Positions 36,910-46,840 of a stretch of DNA of 64,000 nt are shown piece by piece. Source of the stretch: Gammaproteobacteria bacterium (lineage in GTDB: Bacteria > Pseudomonadota > Gammaproteobacteria > Pseudomonadales > Halieaceae); assembly GCA_030427085.1 (NCBI GenBank), contig JAUHXH010000001.1:124001-188000 (forward strand), given 5' to 3'. A program made the position numbers and the translations under genes. The number at the start of each line of letters is the position of its first letter. The first letter of the stretch is position 1. The notes beneath the pieces were generated by a model. The model was given only the letters and a program-made list of their open reading frames with translations. It made no database searches and had not been told where the DNA came from.

Positions 36910-37296
36910 ATGGCTTACAGTGACAAAGTACTGGATCACTACGAAAATCCGCGCAACGTCGGCAAGCTCGACGCCGATGACGCCAACGTGGGCACCGGCA
37001 TGGTCGGCGCCCCCGCCTGTGGCGACGTGATGCGCCTGCAGATCAAGGTCAACGACCAGGGTGTGATTGAAGACGCCAAGTTCAAGACTTACGGCTGCGG
37101 CTCCGCCATTGCGTCCAGCTCCCTGCTCACCGAGTGGGTCAAGGGTAAAAACCTGGACGAAGCGGCGCAGATCAAGAACTCCGACATCGCCGAGGAACTG
37201 GCTTTGCCGCCGGTGAAAATCCACTGTTCCGTGCTGGCTGAGGACGCCATCAAGGCCGCACTGGAAGACCTCAAAAACAAACGGGAGCAAGCCTGA
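36910..37296 (+). CDS. iscU: Iron-sulfur scaffold protein IscU
   Basis: A 128-residue scaffold. Cluster cysteines are in GAPACGDVMRL, TYGCGSAIASSSLLTEW and KIHCSVLAEDAI. The HscA recognition stretch LPPVK precedes the last Cys (ALPPVKIHCS). It assembles a transient [2Fe-2S] cluster from IscS sulfur and passes it on with HscA/HscB. 3 bp before iscA. Confidence 0.98.
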   Translation: MAYSDKVLDHYENPRNVGKLDADDANVGTGMVGAPACGDVMRLQIKVNDQGVIEDAKFKTYGCGSAIASSSLLTEWVKGKNLDEAAQIKNSDIAEELALPPVKIHCSVLAEDAIKAALEDLKNKREQA

Positions 37297-37299
37297 GTC

Positions 37300-37623
37300 A
37301 TGGGAATTTCCGTCACTGAAGCTGCTGCCAACCACGTGCGCGCACAACTGGACTCCCGGGGCTCCGGCCTCGGGATTCGCGTGGGCGTGCGCACCTCTGG
37401 CTGTTCCGGCATGGCCTACGTGCTGGAATTCGTCGATCAGATTGCGCCCGAGGACGAGGTGTACGAGGGTCACGGCGTAAAGGTGTTTATCGACCCGAAG
37501 AGCCTGTCCTATCTCGACGGTACCGAGCTCGACTTTGAACGCGAGGGCCTGAACGAGGGCCTCAAATTCAATAATCCCAACGTAACCGGGGAATGCGGCT
37601 GCGGGGAGAGCTTCACCGTCTGA
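37300..37623 (+). CDS. iscA: Iron-sulfur carrier protein IscA
   Basis: A 107-residue A-type carrier, the length of E. coli IscA. The three conserved Cys lie in [15 protein letters not shown] and the C-terminal [11 protein letters not shown]. It accepts clusters from IscU and delivers them to apo-proteins. Position between iscU and hscB is the standard isc order. Confidence 0.97.
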   Translation: MGISVTEAAANHVRAQLDSRGSGLGIRVGVRTSGCSGMAYVLEFVDQIAPEDEVYEGHGVKVFIDPKSLSYLDGTELDFEREGLNEGLKFNNPNVTGECGCGESFTV

Positions 37624-37643
37624 AGCCCCCAGCCTGGCCGCCC

Positions 37644-38180
37644 ATGCCCGACTTCGACTTCAATCAAAATTACTTCGAGCTATTCGAGCTGCCACAGCAG
37701 TTCGAGATGGACTCGACCGCGCTTGGCGAGCGTTTTCGCCAGTTGCAGCAGTCGCTGCATCCGGATCGTTTCGCCGCCGCTTCCGGGCAGGAGCAACGGC
37801 TTGCCGTGCAGTACTCCTCCTTCGTGAACCAGGCCTACAATAGTTTGCGCCGGCCACTGCCGCGGGCCCTCTATTTGCTGGAGTTGGCCGGCATGAGTGC
37901 GGAAGTGGTGTCGCGCCAGAAGGTGGACGGCGGCTTCCTGATCGAACAGATGGAGTTGCGCGAAAAGCTGGAAGACCTGCCCGACCGGGTGGACCCCGAA
38001 GACGCGCTGGACCACCTGATGGCAGATGTGCGCGCCGATCTCGCCGCGCATCAGCAGGAATTCTCCGCGGCCTACGCCGAAGGCAACATTGAAGCCGCCG
38101 CCAGCGCTGCGGTGAAGCTACAGTATCTGGATAAACTCATGCAGGAAGCGGAACAGGCCGAGTCCGCCCTGCTGGACTGA
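37644..38180 (+). CDS. hscB: Co-chaperone HscB
   Basis: The ATG at 37644 (20 bp after iscA) gives 178 residues; a longer frame to 37593 would overlap iscA and is not needed. The J domain opens [34 protein letters not shown] with the HPD triad, and the C-terminal helical bundle that binds IscU follows. It brings IscU to HscA and stimulates its ATPase. Confidence 0.96.
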   Translation: MPDFDFNQNYFELFELPQQFEMDSTALGERFRQLQQSLHPDRFAAASGQEQRLAVQYSSFVNQAYNSLRRPLPRALYLLELAGMSAEVVSRQKVDGGFLIEQMELREKLEDLPDRVDPEDALDHLMADVRADLAAHQQEFSAAYAEGNIEAAASAAVKLQYLDKLMQEAEQAESALLD

Positions 38181-38193
38181 CCGAGACTTTTTC

Positions 38194-40065
38194 ATGGCCT
38201 TGATGCAAATCGCCGAACCCGGGCAGTCGCCCATGCCACACCAGAACAAACTGGCCGTGGGGATCGACCTGGGTACCACCAATTCACTGGTGGCGAGCGT
38301 GCGCGGTGGGCGTGCGGCGGTGCTGCCCGATGCAGAAGGCGTGGCGATGTTGCCCTCGGTGGTGAACTATTCCGACCCCGATGCGATACAAGTAGGCTCC
38401 GCGGCATTGGCGATGGCGGCGAGTGCGCCGGCTGACACCCTGGCTTCGGTAAAGCGTTTTATGGGGCGCGGTGCCAAAGATGCCGAAGCCGCCGTTCTGC
38501 GCGCTCACTATGAAATCGTGCCCGATACCGAGGGCATGGTGAAGTTTCAAACGCGCAGCGGGCCCATCAGCCCGGTGCAGGCCAGTGCCGAGATACTGAA
38601 AGCACTGCGTCAGCGCGCTCGCGATACGCTGGGCGGCGAAGTGGAAGGCGCGGTCATTACCGTACCGGCCTACTTCGACGACGCCCAGCGTCAGGCCACC
38701 AAAGACGCGGCCCAGGTCGCTGGTTTGAAAGTGCTGCGGCTACTCAACGAACCCACAGCGGCAGCGGTTGCCTACGGGCTGGACAGTGCCGAAGAGGGGC
38801 TGATTGCCGTTTATGACCTGGGCGGCGGTACCTTCGATATCTCCCTGTTACGTTTGCACCGTGGGGTATTCGAAGTGCTGGCCACTGGTGGCGATACTGC
38901 CTTAGGCGGTGACGACTTCGATGCGGCCATCGCCGATTGGGCGCTGGAAACGACCGGTATCAGTGACCTCAGCGCCGGCCAGCGGCGTGCGTTGCAGGCG
39001 CAATCACGCGCTGCCAAGGAAGCCTTGAGCAGTAGCGACAGCGCGCCGATCGAAATTCCAGGCACAGAACCAATCTCGCTCACGCGGGAACACTTCGAAA
39101 CACTGATCTCCCCACTGGTAAAACGCAGCTTGCGCGCCTGTCGTCGAGCCCTGCGCGATGCGGAAGTGGAAGCGGGCGATATTGATAACGTGGTGCTGGT
39201 GGGCGGTTCAACCCGCGTACCGCTGGTACGCCAGGCGGTTGGCGAACTGTTCGGGCGTGATCCCCTGAGCGATATCGACCCCGATCAGGTGGTGGCAGTG
39301 GGAGCATCCATTCAGGCCGACATTCTGGTGGGCAACCGTCCCGAGGGTGATCTGCTGCTGCTGGACGTGGTGCCACTGTCGCTGGGCCTGGAAACCATGG
39401 GCTCGCTGGTGGAAAAGATTATTCCACGCAACACGACGATTCCCGTGGCGCGGGCTCAGGAATTCACTACCTACCGGGAAGGGCAGACCGCGCTCGCGCT
39501 GCACGTGGTGCAGGGTGAGCGGGAGTTGGTGGACGATTGCCGTTCGCTGGCGCGTTTTGAACTGCGCGGCATTCCGCCGATGGCGGCTGGCGCGGCGCGT
39601 ATTCTGGTGACCTTTCAGGTGGATGCCGATGGCCTGCTGAGCGTGGAGGCGCGCGAGGCCACCACGGGTACTGTCTCTGCTATCACTGTGAAGCCTTCTT
39701 TCGGCCTGGCCGATGAAGAGGTCGCGGCGATGTTGCAGGCCTCCTACAGTCATGCCGAAGACGACAAGGTCGCGCGGCAGCTGGCGGAGGAGCGCGTGTC
39801 TGCCCAGCAACTGCACGAAGCCCTGGAAGCGGCCTTGGCCGCCGATGGCGAGGCCTTACTGAACGAAGCCGAGCGGGCCGAACTCCAGCAGGGCATGGCC
39901 GAATTACGTGAGCGCATGGCCGCTGCGGATGTGGAACGACTCCGCTCGGGTATCGCCGCATTGGGGCGGCTCAGCGAAACCTTCGCTTCCCGCCGTATGG
40001 ACCAAACCATTTCCCGGGCGCTGACCGGCGTGTCTGTGGAGTCGCTTGAGGAGAAGTCATCATGA
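38194..40065 (+). CDS. hscA: Hsp70-type chaperone HscA
   Basis: A 623-residue DnaK relative. The start [23 protein letters not shown] matches the N-terminus of E. coli HscA, so 38194 is preferred over an internal ATG. ATPase motifs: [48 protein letters not shown]. The substrate domain begins near [27 protein letters not shown]. It releases clusters from IscU with HscB. It overlaps fdx by 4 bp. Confidence 0.97.
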   Translation: MALMQIAEPGQSPMPHQNKLAVGIDLGTTNSLVASVRGGRAAVLPDAEGVAMLPSVVNYSDPDAIQVGSAALAMAASAPADTLASVKRFMGRGAKDAEAAVLRAHYEIVPDTEGMVKFQTRSGPISPVQASAEILKALRQRARDTLGGEVEGAVITVPAYFDDAQRQATKDAAQVAGLKVLRLLNEPTAAAVAYGLDSAEEGLIAVYDLGGGTFDISLLRLHRGVFEVLATGGDTALGGDDFDAAIADWALETTGISDLSAGQRRALQAQSRAAKEALSSSDSAPIEIPGTEPISLTREHFETLISPLVKRSLRACRRALRDAEVEAGDIDNVVLVGGSTRVPLVRQAVGELFGRDPLSDIDPDQVVAVGASIQADILVGNRPEGDLLLLDVVPLSLGLETMGSLVEKIIPRNTTIPVARAQEFTTYREGQTALALHVVQGERELVDDCRSLARFELRGIPPMAAGAARILVTFQVDADGLLSVEAREATTGTVSAITVKPSFGLADEEVAAMLQASYSHAEDDKVARQLAEERVSAQQLHEALEAALAADGEALLNEAERAELQQGMAELRERMAAADVERLRSGIAALGRLSETFASRRMDQTISRALTGVSVESLEEKSS

Positions 40066-40400
40066 CGCGGATCGTCGTGTTGCCCCACGAAGAGTTGTGC
40101 CCGGAAGGGGCGGTGATCGAGGCCGACCCCGGCGAGAGCGTGTGCCGGGCGCTGCTGCGTAACGACGTTGACATCGAGCACGCCTGCGAGATGTCCTGCG
40201 CCTGCACCACTTGCCACGTGATTGTGCGCGAGGGTTATGATTCGATGGAAATGCCCGACGAACTGGAAGATGATTACCTCGACAAGGCTTGGGGCCTGGA
40301 GCCGGATTCCCGCCTGAGTTGCCAGGCCATTGTGGCCGATGAGGACCTGGTGGTGGAGATTCCCCGCTATACCATCAACATGGTGTCCGAGCGCCACTGA
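40062..40400 (+). CDS. fdx: [2Fe-2S] ferredoxin of the ISC system
   Basis: A 112-residue adrenodoxin-type ferredoxin. Ligands are [10 protein letters not shown] (C-x5-C-x2-C as spaced here: [16 protein letters not shown]) and the distal Cys in RLSCQAIV. It supplies electrons for cluster assembly on IscU. Overlaps hscA by 4 bp and is followed by iscX after 22 bp. Confidence 0.97.
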   Translation: MTRIVVLPHEELCPEGAVIEADPGESVCRALLRNDVDIEHACEMSCACTTCHVIVREGYDSMEMPDELEDDYLDKAWGLEPDSRLSCQAIVADEDLVVEIPRYTINMVSERH

Positions 40401-40422
40401 GCCCGACCCGAGGAGCCCTTTC

Positions 40423-40617
40423 ATGAAGTGGATTGATATTCAGGACATCGCCATCGAATTGGTCGATACACACCCCGATGTGGACCCCCTGCGGGTCAAT
40501 TTTGTCGATCTGAGGAACTGGGTCATGGCCCTGCCTGACTTTGATGACGACCCGGATCGCTGTGGCGAGCGTATTCTGGAGGCCATTCAGGCTGCCTGGA
40601 TCGAGGAAGCCGAATAA
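40423..40617 (+). CDS. iscX: ISC accessory protein IscX
   Basis: A 64-residue acidic protein, starting at the ATG at 40423 after AGGAG; a longer frame would run into fdx. MKWIDIQDIAIELVDTHPDVDPLRVNFVDLRNWVMALPDFDDDPDRCGERILEAIQ follows the family closely (this stretch is described by its key parts: WIDIQDIA, FVDLRNW, LPDFDDDP). It binds IscS and tunes cluster assembly. Last gene of the isc operon. Confidence 0.95.
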   Translation: MKWIDIQDIAIELVDTHPDVDPLRVNFVDLRNWVMALPDFDDDPDRCGERILEAIQAAWIEEAE

Positions 40618-40625
40618 TTCTCTGC

Positions 40626-40647
40626 CAGTGCGCGAGCTAACGCACTG
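40626..40647 (+). terminator. Hairpin after iscX, possible weak terminator
   Basis: CAGTGCG (40626-40632) pairs with CGCACTG (40641-40647), loop 8 nt. It is followed by ATTT and A's, not by a T run, so termination would be weak or need another factor. Confidence 0.35.
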
Positions 40648-40711
40648 ATTTAAAAAAGAAAAGTTTGGAACCTTTTTGGCTCGCGGTGGTGCATATCGCC
40701 GCCACATTCCG

Positions 40712-40717
40712 TATAAT
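40712..40717 (+). promoter_or_regulatory. Candidate -10 box upstream of ndk
   Basis: A perfect TATAAT 88 bp before the ndk ATG; no good -35 at 16-18 bp. The leader between has CGACGG (40729-40734)/CCGTCG (40753-40758), a possible hairpin. Confidence 0.4.
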
Positions 40718-40804
40718 TGCGCGATTTTCGACGGCGGTGGGGCCAGGCGGCTCCGTCGTGTATTCGTCGTGGTGATTTTTTAACCTCTTTCTGGAGATAG
40801 TTTG

Positions 40805-41233
40805 ATGGCAGTTGAACGCACCCTTTCCATCGTGAAGCCCGATGCTGTAGGCAAGAATGTGATCGGCAAAATCTACAGCCGCTTTGAAGATGCTGGCCTG
40901 CAGATCGTGGCCTCCAAGATGCTGCGTCTGTCTGATGAAGTGGCCGGCGGTTTCTACGCTGAGCACAAAGAGCGCCCCTTCTTCCCCGCACTGATCGAGT
41001 TCATGACCTCCGGTCCGGTTTGCGTGCAGGTGCTGGAAGGCGAGAACGCCATCGCCCTGAACCGCGAACTGATGGGAGCCACTAATCCGCAGGAAGCGGA
41101 AGCCGGCACTATCCGCGCCGACTTCGCCGAGTCCATCGACGCCAACGCGGTACACGGCTCCGACTCCCCGGCCTCTGCCGAGCGCGAAATCGCCTACTTC
41201 TTCGCCGCCAGCGAGATCTGCGCGCGCGGCTAA
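40805..41233 (+). CDS. ndk: Nucleoside diphosphate kinase
   Basis: 142 residues from the ATG at 40805 (GGAGA upstream); an in-frame TTG lies one codon before. [17 protein letters not shown], the Kpn loop region [16 protein letters not shown], and NAVHGSDS with phospho-acceptor His117 (the E. coli number) are present. It equilibrates NTP and NDP pools. First of a run of co-directional genes to 49857. Confidence 0.98.
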   Translation: MAVERTLSIVKPDAVGKNVIGKIYSRFEDAGLQIVASKMLRLSDEVAGGFYAEHKERPFFPALIEFMTSGPVCVQVLEGENAIALNRELMGATNPQEAEAGTIRADFAESIDANAVHGSDSPASAEREIAYFFAASEICARG

Positions 41234-41250
41234 ATGCCGCCAGCGAGTCG

Positions 41251-42396
41251 ATGATGAACAATCCTGTCGCCCAATCCAGCGAACCGCGGGTCAACCTCCT
41301 GGGGATGACCCGTGCCCAACTGGAACAGTTCTTCGTGGAACTGGGCGACAAGAAGTTCCGCGCCCAGCAGGTGATGAAGTGGATTCACCAGATGGGTGTC
41401 ATCGACTTTGAGCAGATGACCAACATCGGCAAAAATCTGCGCGAAAAGCTGCAGGCCATTGCCGAAATCCGCCCGCCGGAGATTGTGTCCCAGAAGGACT
41501 CCGAAGATGGCACCCGAAAGTGGGCCATTCGTGTCGAAGGCGGTGGATTGGTTGAAGCAGTACTGATTCCCGAGGGTGATCGCGCTACCTTGTGCGTTTC
41601 ATCCCAGGTGGGTTGCAGTCTCGATTGCAGTTTCTGCTCCACCGGCAAGCAGGGTTTTCAACGCGATTTAACGGCGGCGGAAATCATCGGCCAGGTGTGG
41701 CTGGCGATCGACTCCTACAACGCCTTCAACTCGGGCAACAAGCGTGTGGTTACCAACGTGGTGATGATGGGCATGGGTGAGCCCCTGCTCAACTTCGACA
41801 ATGTGGTGTCTGCCATGGACCTGATGCTGGAAGATTTGGCCTACGGCCTGTCCAAGCGCCGCGTGACCCTGAGTACTTCCGGCGTAGTGCCTGCCCTGGA
41901 CAAACTCGCTACCTGCAGCGAAGTGTCGCTGGCGATTTCACTGCACGCACCGAACGATGCACTGCGTAACGAGTTGGTACCGATCAACCGCAAATACCCC
42001 ATCGCCGAGTTGCTGCGCAGCGCGCGCGAGTACATCGACGCGCAAAGCGACTCCAAGCGCGTGGTCACTGTGGAGTACACCCTCATTGCAGGTGTTAATG
42101 ACTCCAAAGAGCAGGCTCGTGAACTGGCACAGTTATTACGGGACTTTCCCTGCAAAATAAATTTGATTCCCTTTAATACTTTTGCACAATCGGATTACAG
42201 GCGGCCCAGCGGTAATGCTGTGTCGCGATTCTGGCAAGTGCTGGTAGATGCCGGGTTTACCGTGACGGTTCGCACCACCCGCGGCGACGATATCGACGCC
42301 GCCTGTGGGCAGTTGGTCGGGCAGGTCGTGGACAAAACCCGTCGCGCAGAGCGTCACCGGCAAGCCGTTGAAACCCAAGCTGTAAGGATGGTGTAA
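41251..42396 (+). CDS. rlmN: 23S rRNA/tRNA adenine-C2 methyltransferase RlmN
   Basis: A 381-residue radical-SAM enzyme. [20 protein letters not shown] holds the CxxxCxxC cluster motif; [10 protein letters not shown] and the substrate Cys near the C-terminus ([11 protein letters not shown]) complete the family features. It methylates A2503 of 23S rRNA and A37 of tRNAs. It is 17 bp after ndk and directly abuts pilW. An ATG at 41254 is equally possible as start. Confidence 0.97.
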   Translation: MMNNPVAQSSEPRVNLLGMTRAQLEQFFVELGDKKFRAQQVMKWIHQMGVIDFEQMTNIGKNLREKLQAIAEIRPPEIVSQKDSEDGTRKWAIRVEGGGLVEAVLIPEGDRATLCVSSQVGCSLDCSFCSTGKQGFQRDLTAAEIIGQVWLAIDSYNAFNSGNKRVVTNVVMMGMGEPLLNFDNVVSAMDLMLEDLAYGLSKRRVTLSTSGVVPALDKLATCSEVSLAISLHAPNDALRNELVPINRKYPIAELLRSAREYIDAQSDSKRVVTVEYTLIAGVNDSKEQARELAQLLRDFPCKINLIPFNTFAQSDYRRPSGNAVSRFWQVLVDAGFTVTVRTTRGDDIDAACGQLVGQVVDKTRRAERHRQAVETQAVRMV

Positions 42397-43188
42397 ATGG
42401 TAACCCTTCCGCTGTCATCATGGCGCCTTCGCATAGTCCTGCTGGGCATGGTCATGGTTTTGTCAGCCTGTGTGCACGAAACCCGCGGGGGCTTTACTGA
42501 AAAAGCCTCCCCCGACAAAGCGCTGGAATACCGTCTGGAACTGGCGCGCAAATACATCGGTGACGGCAACTGGGAAGACGCCGAGCGCAATCTGCGCATG
42601 GCCAACGATATCGACCCCGACGCCGCACCCGTACATGAAGCGTTCGCCCTGGTGTATCAGAGCACCGGCGAATACGAGCTGGCCGAAGAGAGCTTTCGCA
42701 AAGCCATTCGCCTGGAGCCGGGTTTCTCCCGTGCACGGAATAACTATGCTGCCTTCCTGGCAGCGCGCGGTCGCTATGCGGAAGCTGAGAAGCAACTGGA
42801 GCGTGTGGTAGAAGACACCCTCTATACCTCGCGGCCACAGGCCTTCATCAACCTCGGCCTGGTGCGTGTGCAACTGGGCGAGAATGCCAGTGCCACAGAG
42901 GCATTTGAGCGCGCACTGGCAATGGACCGCACCAACCGCATCGCGCTGTTGGAGTTGGCTACCCTGCGCTACGACAGTGCGGATTACATCGGTGCGCAGC
43001 GCTACTACGACCGCTATCGCACGTTGGTGCGCCAACAATCCTCACGCGGCCTGATGTTGGGCGTGCGCCTGGCGCGCGCTACCAACGACCTCGACGCCGA
43101 GGGCAGCTACGCCATGGCGCTGCGCAACCTCTACCCGGATTCCCCCGAACGCCGTGAACTCGAAAATGCCAAAGGCCAGGCCCAATGA
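42397..43188 (+). CDS. pilW: Type IV pilus biogenesis/stability lipoprotein PilW
   Basis: A 263-residue lipoprotein (lipobox VLSAC, Cys25). TPR repeats run through the mature part: ALEYRLELARKYIGDGNWEDAERNLRMANDID, APVHEAFALVYQSTGEYELAEESFRKAIRLEP, and further units to about residue 240. This family (PilF in Pseudomonas) places the secretin PilQ in the outer membrane. The start follows the rlmN stop with no gap, and it overlaps the next gene by 4 bp; the order rlmN-pilW-rodZ-ispG is standard in gammaproteobacteria. Confidence 0.93.
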   Translation: MVTLPLSSWRLRIVLLGMVMVLSACVHETRGGFTEKASPDKALEYRLELARKYIGDGNWEDAERNLRMANDIDPDAAPVHEAFALVYQSTGEYELAEESFRKAIRLEPGFSRARNNYAAFLAARGRYAEAEKQLERVVEDTLYTSRPQAFINLGLVRVQLGENASATEAFERALAMDRTNRIALLELATLRYDSADYIGAQRYYDRYRTLVRQQSSRGLMLGVRLARATNDLDAEGSYAMALRNLYPDSPERRELENAKGQAQ

Positions 43189-43661
43189 GTGAACTGTCCG
43201 ACGCCACCCCGACCCTGCCCGGCGAATTGCTGCGGCAAGCGCGTGAGCAACGGGAACTCACCGCGCGCGAGGTAGCTGGGCAGTTGAACTGGCCGCAAAC
43301 CTGGTTGGATGCCATCGAAGGTGATCGCCACTGTGAATTGAGCAACCCCCGGTTTGGGCGTGGTTATGTGCGTGCCTACGCGCGTTTACTCGGTTGTGAC
43401 GGCGAGGCGATGGACAAGGCACTGGCCGCTTTAGTGGCACGAGACGAGGATCTCTATCGTGCGCGTTGCGGTTCGCGCCGTCCGCCACAATTGCACCGTT
43501 CCCGGTTCGCCGCTACGACCGGGCTGACCGTGCTGGCGGTGATGGTGGCCTCGCTGTGGTGGTTTCAATCTCAGGGTTCAGCGGGTTTTACGCCCTTCGG
43601 GCAAGCCGGTTCTGTGACTCATGAGACCTCCTCCGTGCGTTCCGGCACGGGTGAAGAATGA
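43185..43661 (+). CDS. Short RodZ-like HTH membrane protein
   Basis: A 158-residue protein in the rodZ position between pilW and ispG. The N-terminal HTH_25 domain ([54 protein letters not shown]) matches RodZ, which binds MreB through it. One transmembrane helix is at about residues 112-128 ([17 protein letters not shown]). Only about 30 residues follow and the periplasmic DUF4115 domain is absent, whereas RodZ normally has about 330 residues. The frame is open to a normal stop overlapping ispG by 4 bp, so it looks like a real short form, not a frameshift, although a deletion cannot be excluded. Confidence 0.85.
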   Translation: MSELSDATPTLPGELLRQAREQRELTAREVAGQLNWPQTWLDAIEGDRHCELSNPRFGRGYVRAYARLLGCDGEAMDKALAALVARDEDLYRARCGSRRPPQLHRSRFAATTGLTVLAVMVASLWWFQSQGSAGFTPFGQAGSVTHETSSVRSGTGEE

Positions 43662-44791
43662 ATACTGAATCGCCGATCAAGCGTCGCAAAAGCCGCCAGA
43701 TCATGGTGGGCGACGTACCGGTAGGCGGCGATGCACCGATCTCGGTGCAGAGCATGACCAACACCGAGACCTGCGACGTTGCGGCCACTGTCGCCCAGAT
43801 TCAGGCCATTGCCGATGCCGGCGCCGATATCGTGCGGGTTTCCGTGCCGAGCATGGACGCCGCCGAAGCCTTTCGGGAAATTCGCGCCCGGGTGAGCACC
43901 CCGCTGGTTGCTGACATCCATTTCGATTACAAAATCGCGCTGAAAGTTGCCGAGTATGGCGTGGATTGCTTGCGCATCAACCCGGGCAATATCGGCCGCG
44001 ATGACCGTGTGCGCGCGGTGATCGACAGCGCGCGTGACAAGGGCATTCCGATCCGCATCGGCGTTAATGCCGGGTCACTGGGTAAAGACCTGCAGCGCAA
44101 ATACGGTGAACCTACCGCTGAGGCGCTGGTGGAATCCGCCATGCGCCACGTCGATATCCTCGACAAGTTCGATTACCCCGATTTCAAAATCAGCGTGAAG
44201 GCGTCTGAGGTGTTCATGGCTGTCGAGGCCTATCGCCTGATTGCGAAGCAGGTGGAGCAGCCGCTGCACCTGGGCATCACCGAGGCCGGTGGCTTGCGCG
44301 GCGGTACCGTGAAGTCTTCCGTTGGCCTGGGCATGCTGTTGATGGATGGCATTGGCGACACTATTCGAATTTCCCTCGCCGCCGATCCGGTGGAAGAGGT
44401 CAAGGTGGGCTTCGAGATTCTGAAGAGTCTCAAGTTGCGCACCAACGGCATCAACTTCATTGCCTGCCCCAGTTGTTCGCGCCAGAACTTCGATGTGATC
44501 GGCACCATGAACACCCTGGAGCAGCGCCTGGAAGATGTGCGTACCCCGATGGACGTTGCCGTTATCGGCTGTGTGGTAAACGGCCCGGGCGAAGCGCGCG
44601 AGGCGGACGTTGGCCTCACAGGCGCCAGCCCCAGCAACCTCATTTACGTGGGCGGCGAACCCGATCACAAGGTCAGCAACCAGGACTTTATCGATCATCT
44701 GGAGCAGGTCATCCGCAAGCGGGCGGCCCTGCTGGAAGAGCAACGCGCCCAGGCGGAGAAGAGCGAGCAGGACCTGATCGCTCGCGCCTGA
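43658..44791 (+). CDS. ispG: 4-hydroxy-3-methylbut-2-enyl diphosphate synthase
   Basis: A 377-residue bacterial Isp[45 protein letters not shown] and the [4Fe-4S] motif [10 protein letters not shown] with the later Cys in [21 protein letters not shown] are present. It converts MEcPP to HMBPP in the MEP isoprenoid pathway and needs clusters from the isc system upstream. Confidence 0.98.
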   Translation: MNTESPIKRRKSRQIMVGDVPVGGDAPISVQSMTNTETCDVAATVAQIQAIADAGADIVRVSVPSMDAAEAFREIRARVSTPLVADIHFDYKIALKVAEYGVDCLRINPGNIGRDDRVRAVIDSARDKGIPIRIGVNAGSLGKDLQRKYGEPTAEALVESAMRHVDILDKFDYPDFKISVKASEVFMAVEAYRLIAKQVEQPLHLGITEAGGLRGGTVKSSVGLGMLLMDGIGDTIRISLAADPVEEVKVGFEILKSLKLRTNGINFIACPSCSRQNFDVIGTMNTLEQRLEDVRTPMDVAVIGCVVNGPGEAREADVGLTGASPSNLIYVGGEPDHKVSNQDFIDHLEQVIRKRAALLEEQRAQAEKSEQDLIARA

Positions 44792-44840
44792 TCACCCCAC
44801 TTAATACCGCCCGCCGGATCACCGGCTAACAGGAGCAATC

Positions 44841-46124
44841 GTGAGCAGTATTCGAGCCATACGCGGCATGACCGACATTCTCCCCGGGGATACCCCCTGG
44901 TGGCAGGCGCTGGAAGCGCAGATCGGCTCACTGCTGGACAGCTATGGCTACCACGAAATCCGTATGCCGGTAGTGGAACAAACGGCGCTGTTCAGTCGCT
45001 CCATCGGCGAAGTGACGGACATCGTCGAGAAAGAGATGTACACCTTCGAGGACCGCAATGGTGACAGCCTGAGCCTGCGCCCTGAAGGCACTGCGGGCTG
45101 TGTGCGCGCTGCGATTCAGAACGGCTTGCTCAATACCCCGCAGAAACTGTGGTACGCCGGCCCCATGTTCCGCCACGAGCGTCCCCAAAAAGGGCGCCAG
45201 CGGCAGTTTCACCAGGTGGGCGTTGAAACCTTTGGCATTGCCACCCCGGATATCGATGCGGAACTCATCCTGCTGTCGGCCCGACTGTGGCAGCGCCTGG
45301 GTTTTCTCGACGAGGTCGAGTTGCAACTCAACTCCATCGGCAGCAGCGAGTCCCGCGCCGCCTACCGCGACGCGCTGGTCGCCTACCTGGGTCAACATCG
45401 GGACGCCCTGGATGAAGACAGCCAACGCCGCCTGGAAACCAACCCGCTGCGGATTCTCGACAGCAAGAACCCCGACACCCAGGCACTGCTGGACGGCGCA
45501 CCTTCGCTGGCGGATTTCCTCGACGAGGACTCGGCAGCGCATTTTGCACGCTTGCGGGAACTGCTCGACGCCGCGGGCCTGAGCTACACCATCAACCCAC
45601 GCCTGGTGCGCGGGCTGGATTACTACAATCGCACCGTGTTTGAGTGGGTCACCACCCGCCTGGGCGCCCAGGGCACAATCTGTGCCGGCGGGCGTTACGA
45701 CGGCCTGGTGGCGCAATTGGGCGGCAAGGATACGCCGGCTGTGGGTTTCGCCATGGGTCTGGAACGGCTGGTGTTGCTGTTGGCGGAAACGGGTTCGAAC
45801 CTGGCCCGCCCGGCGGATGCCGATGTGTATGCCATCGCCGTTGGTGATGCGGCACAGGTTCAGGCGGTGAAAAGCGTTGAGTCCCTGCGGGATGAGATGC
45901 AGAATTGTCGGTTGCTTGTGCACAACGGCGGCGGCAGTTTCAAGAGCCAGATGAAAAAGGCCGACAAAAGCGGCGCTGCCGTGGCGCTGATCTGGGGTGA
46001 AGACGAGGTGGCGGGGCAAACCGTTACCCTGAAGCCACTGCGCCAGAGCGCCGGTGAACAACGCCAGGTCCCCCTGGCCGAACTGGCCGGGGCGCTGCAC
46101 GCAGCGCTGGCCGAATCGAATTGA
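44841..46124 (+). CDS. hisS: Histidyl-tRNA synthetase
   Basis: A 427-residue class II synthetase, GTG start with AGGAG upstream. [20 protein letters not shown], motif 2 [20 protein letters not shown], the HisA motif [15 protein letters not shown] and GGGRYDGL-type stretch [15 protein letters not shown] are present. C-terminal anticodon-binding domain from about residue 330. Standard ispG-hisS-yfgM-bamB-der order. Confidence 0.98.
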   Translation: MSSIRAIRGMTDILPGDTPWWQALEAQIGSLLDSYGYHEIRMPVVEQTALFSRSIGEVTDIVEKEMYTFEDRNGDSLSLRPEGTAGCVRAAIQNGLLNTPQKLWYAGPMFRHERPQKGRQRQFHQVGVETFGIATPDIDAELILLSARLWQRLGFLDEVELQLNSIGSSESRAAYRDALVAYLGQHRDALDEDSQRRLETNPLRILDSKNPDTQALLDGAPSLADFLDEDSAAHFARLRELLDAAGLSYTINPRLVRGLDYYNRTVFEWVTTRLGAQGTICAGGRYDGLVAQLGGKDTPAVGFAMGLERLVLLLAETGSNLARPADADVYAIAVGDAAQVQAVKSVESLRDEMQNCRLLVHNGGGSFKSQMKKADKSGAAVALIWGEDEVAGQTVTLKPLRQSAGEQRQVPLAELAGALHAALAESN

Positions 46125-46141
46125 AGAAGTGAGGAAGTTTC

Positions 46142-46837
46142 GTGGAATCGTATCGCACCGAAGAAGAACAGGTTGAAGTACTGCGCCGCTGGTGGCAGGA
46201 AAACGGCCGCTCCGTGATTGCGGGGGTAGTGCTGGCCGTAGCCCTGAGCGGTGGTTGGCAGTACTGGCAGAGTTACAGCAAGTCACAGGCTGAAGGTGCC
46301 GCGGCCCTGTATCAGGGCCTGTTGGAAGACGTAACCGGCGAGCAGATCTCCAGCACTCAGCGTGCTGCCGCTGTGGAGCGCACTGAAGCACTGAAAGCCA
46401 ATCACGCCTCCTCCACTTACGCACAGTTTGCGGCACTGCATATGGCGCGTCTCGCCGTGCAATCTGACGATCTGGCTCAGGCGGAGGCTGAACTGCGCTG
46501 GATACTGACCAGTTCCAGCCCGGGAGCTGATGTAAAAGCGGTTACCCAGTTGCGCCTGGCACGTGTGCTGGCTTCTTCAGAACGCGCCGACGAGGGCCTG
46601 GCGATGCTGGAAACTGGCGCCGACAACGCCTACGCCGCCTCCTATGCGGTTGCTCGCGGCGATATCCTGATGCAGTTGGGTCGCGACGACGAAGCGCGCG
46701 AAGCCTATCAACAGGCCCGCCTGCTGGTTGCTGGCCTGGACAGTCCGGTGCCACTGCAAACCCTAGAGGAAAAGCTGGAAGGCCTGAATCCGGTGCCCGG
46801 TGAACCTGTAACCACCGAAAGCGCCACCGAGGAGTAA
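46142..46837 (+). CDS. yfgM: YfgM family ancillary translocon protein
   Basis: A 231-residue protein (GTG start). The cytoplasmic start ESYRTEEEQVEVLRRWWQENGRSVIAGVVLAVALSGGWQYW includes one transmembrane helix at about 22-42; the periplasmic remainder is TPR-like (Tetratricopeptide_9-type). In E. coli YfgM binds the SecYEG translocon with PpiD and passes on periplasmic chaperone clients. It lies between hisS and bamB (17 and 3 bp). Confidence 0.94.
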   Translation: MESYRTEEEQVEVLRRWWQENGRSVIAGVVLAVALSGGWQYWQSYSKSQAEGAAALYQGLLEDVTGEQISSTQRAAAVERTEALKANHASSTYAQFAALHMARLAVQSDDLAQAEAELRWILTSSSPGADVKAVTQLRLARVLASSERADEGLAMLETGADNAYAASYAVARGDILMQLGRDDEAREAYQQARLLVAGLDSPVPLQTLEEKLEGLNPVPGEPVTTESATEE

Positions 46838-46840
46838 GGC

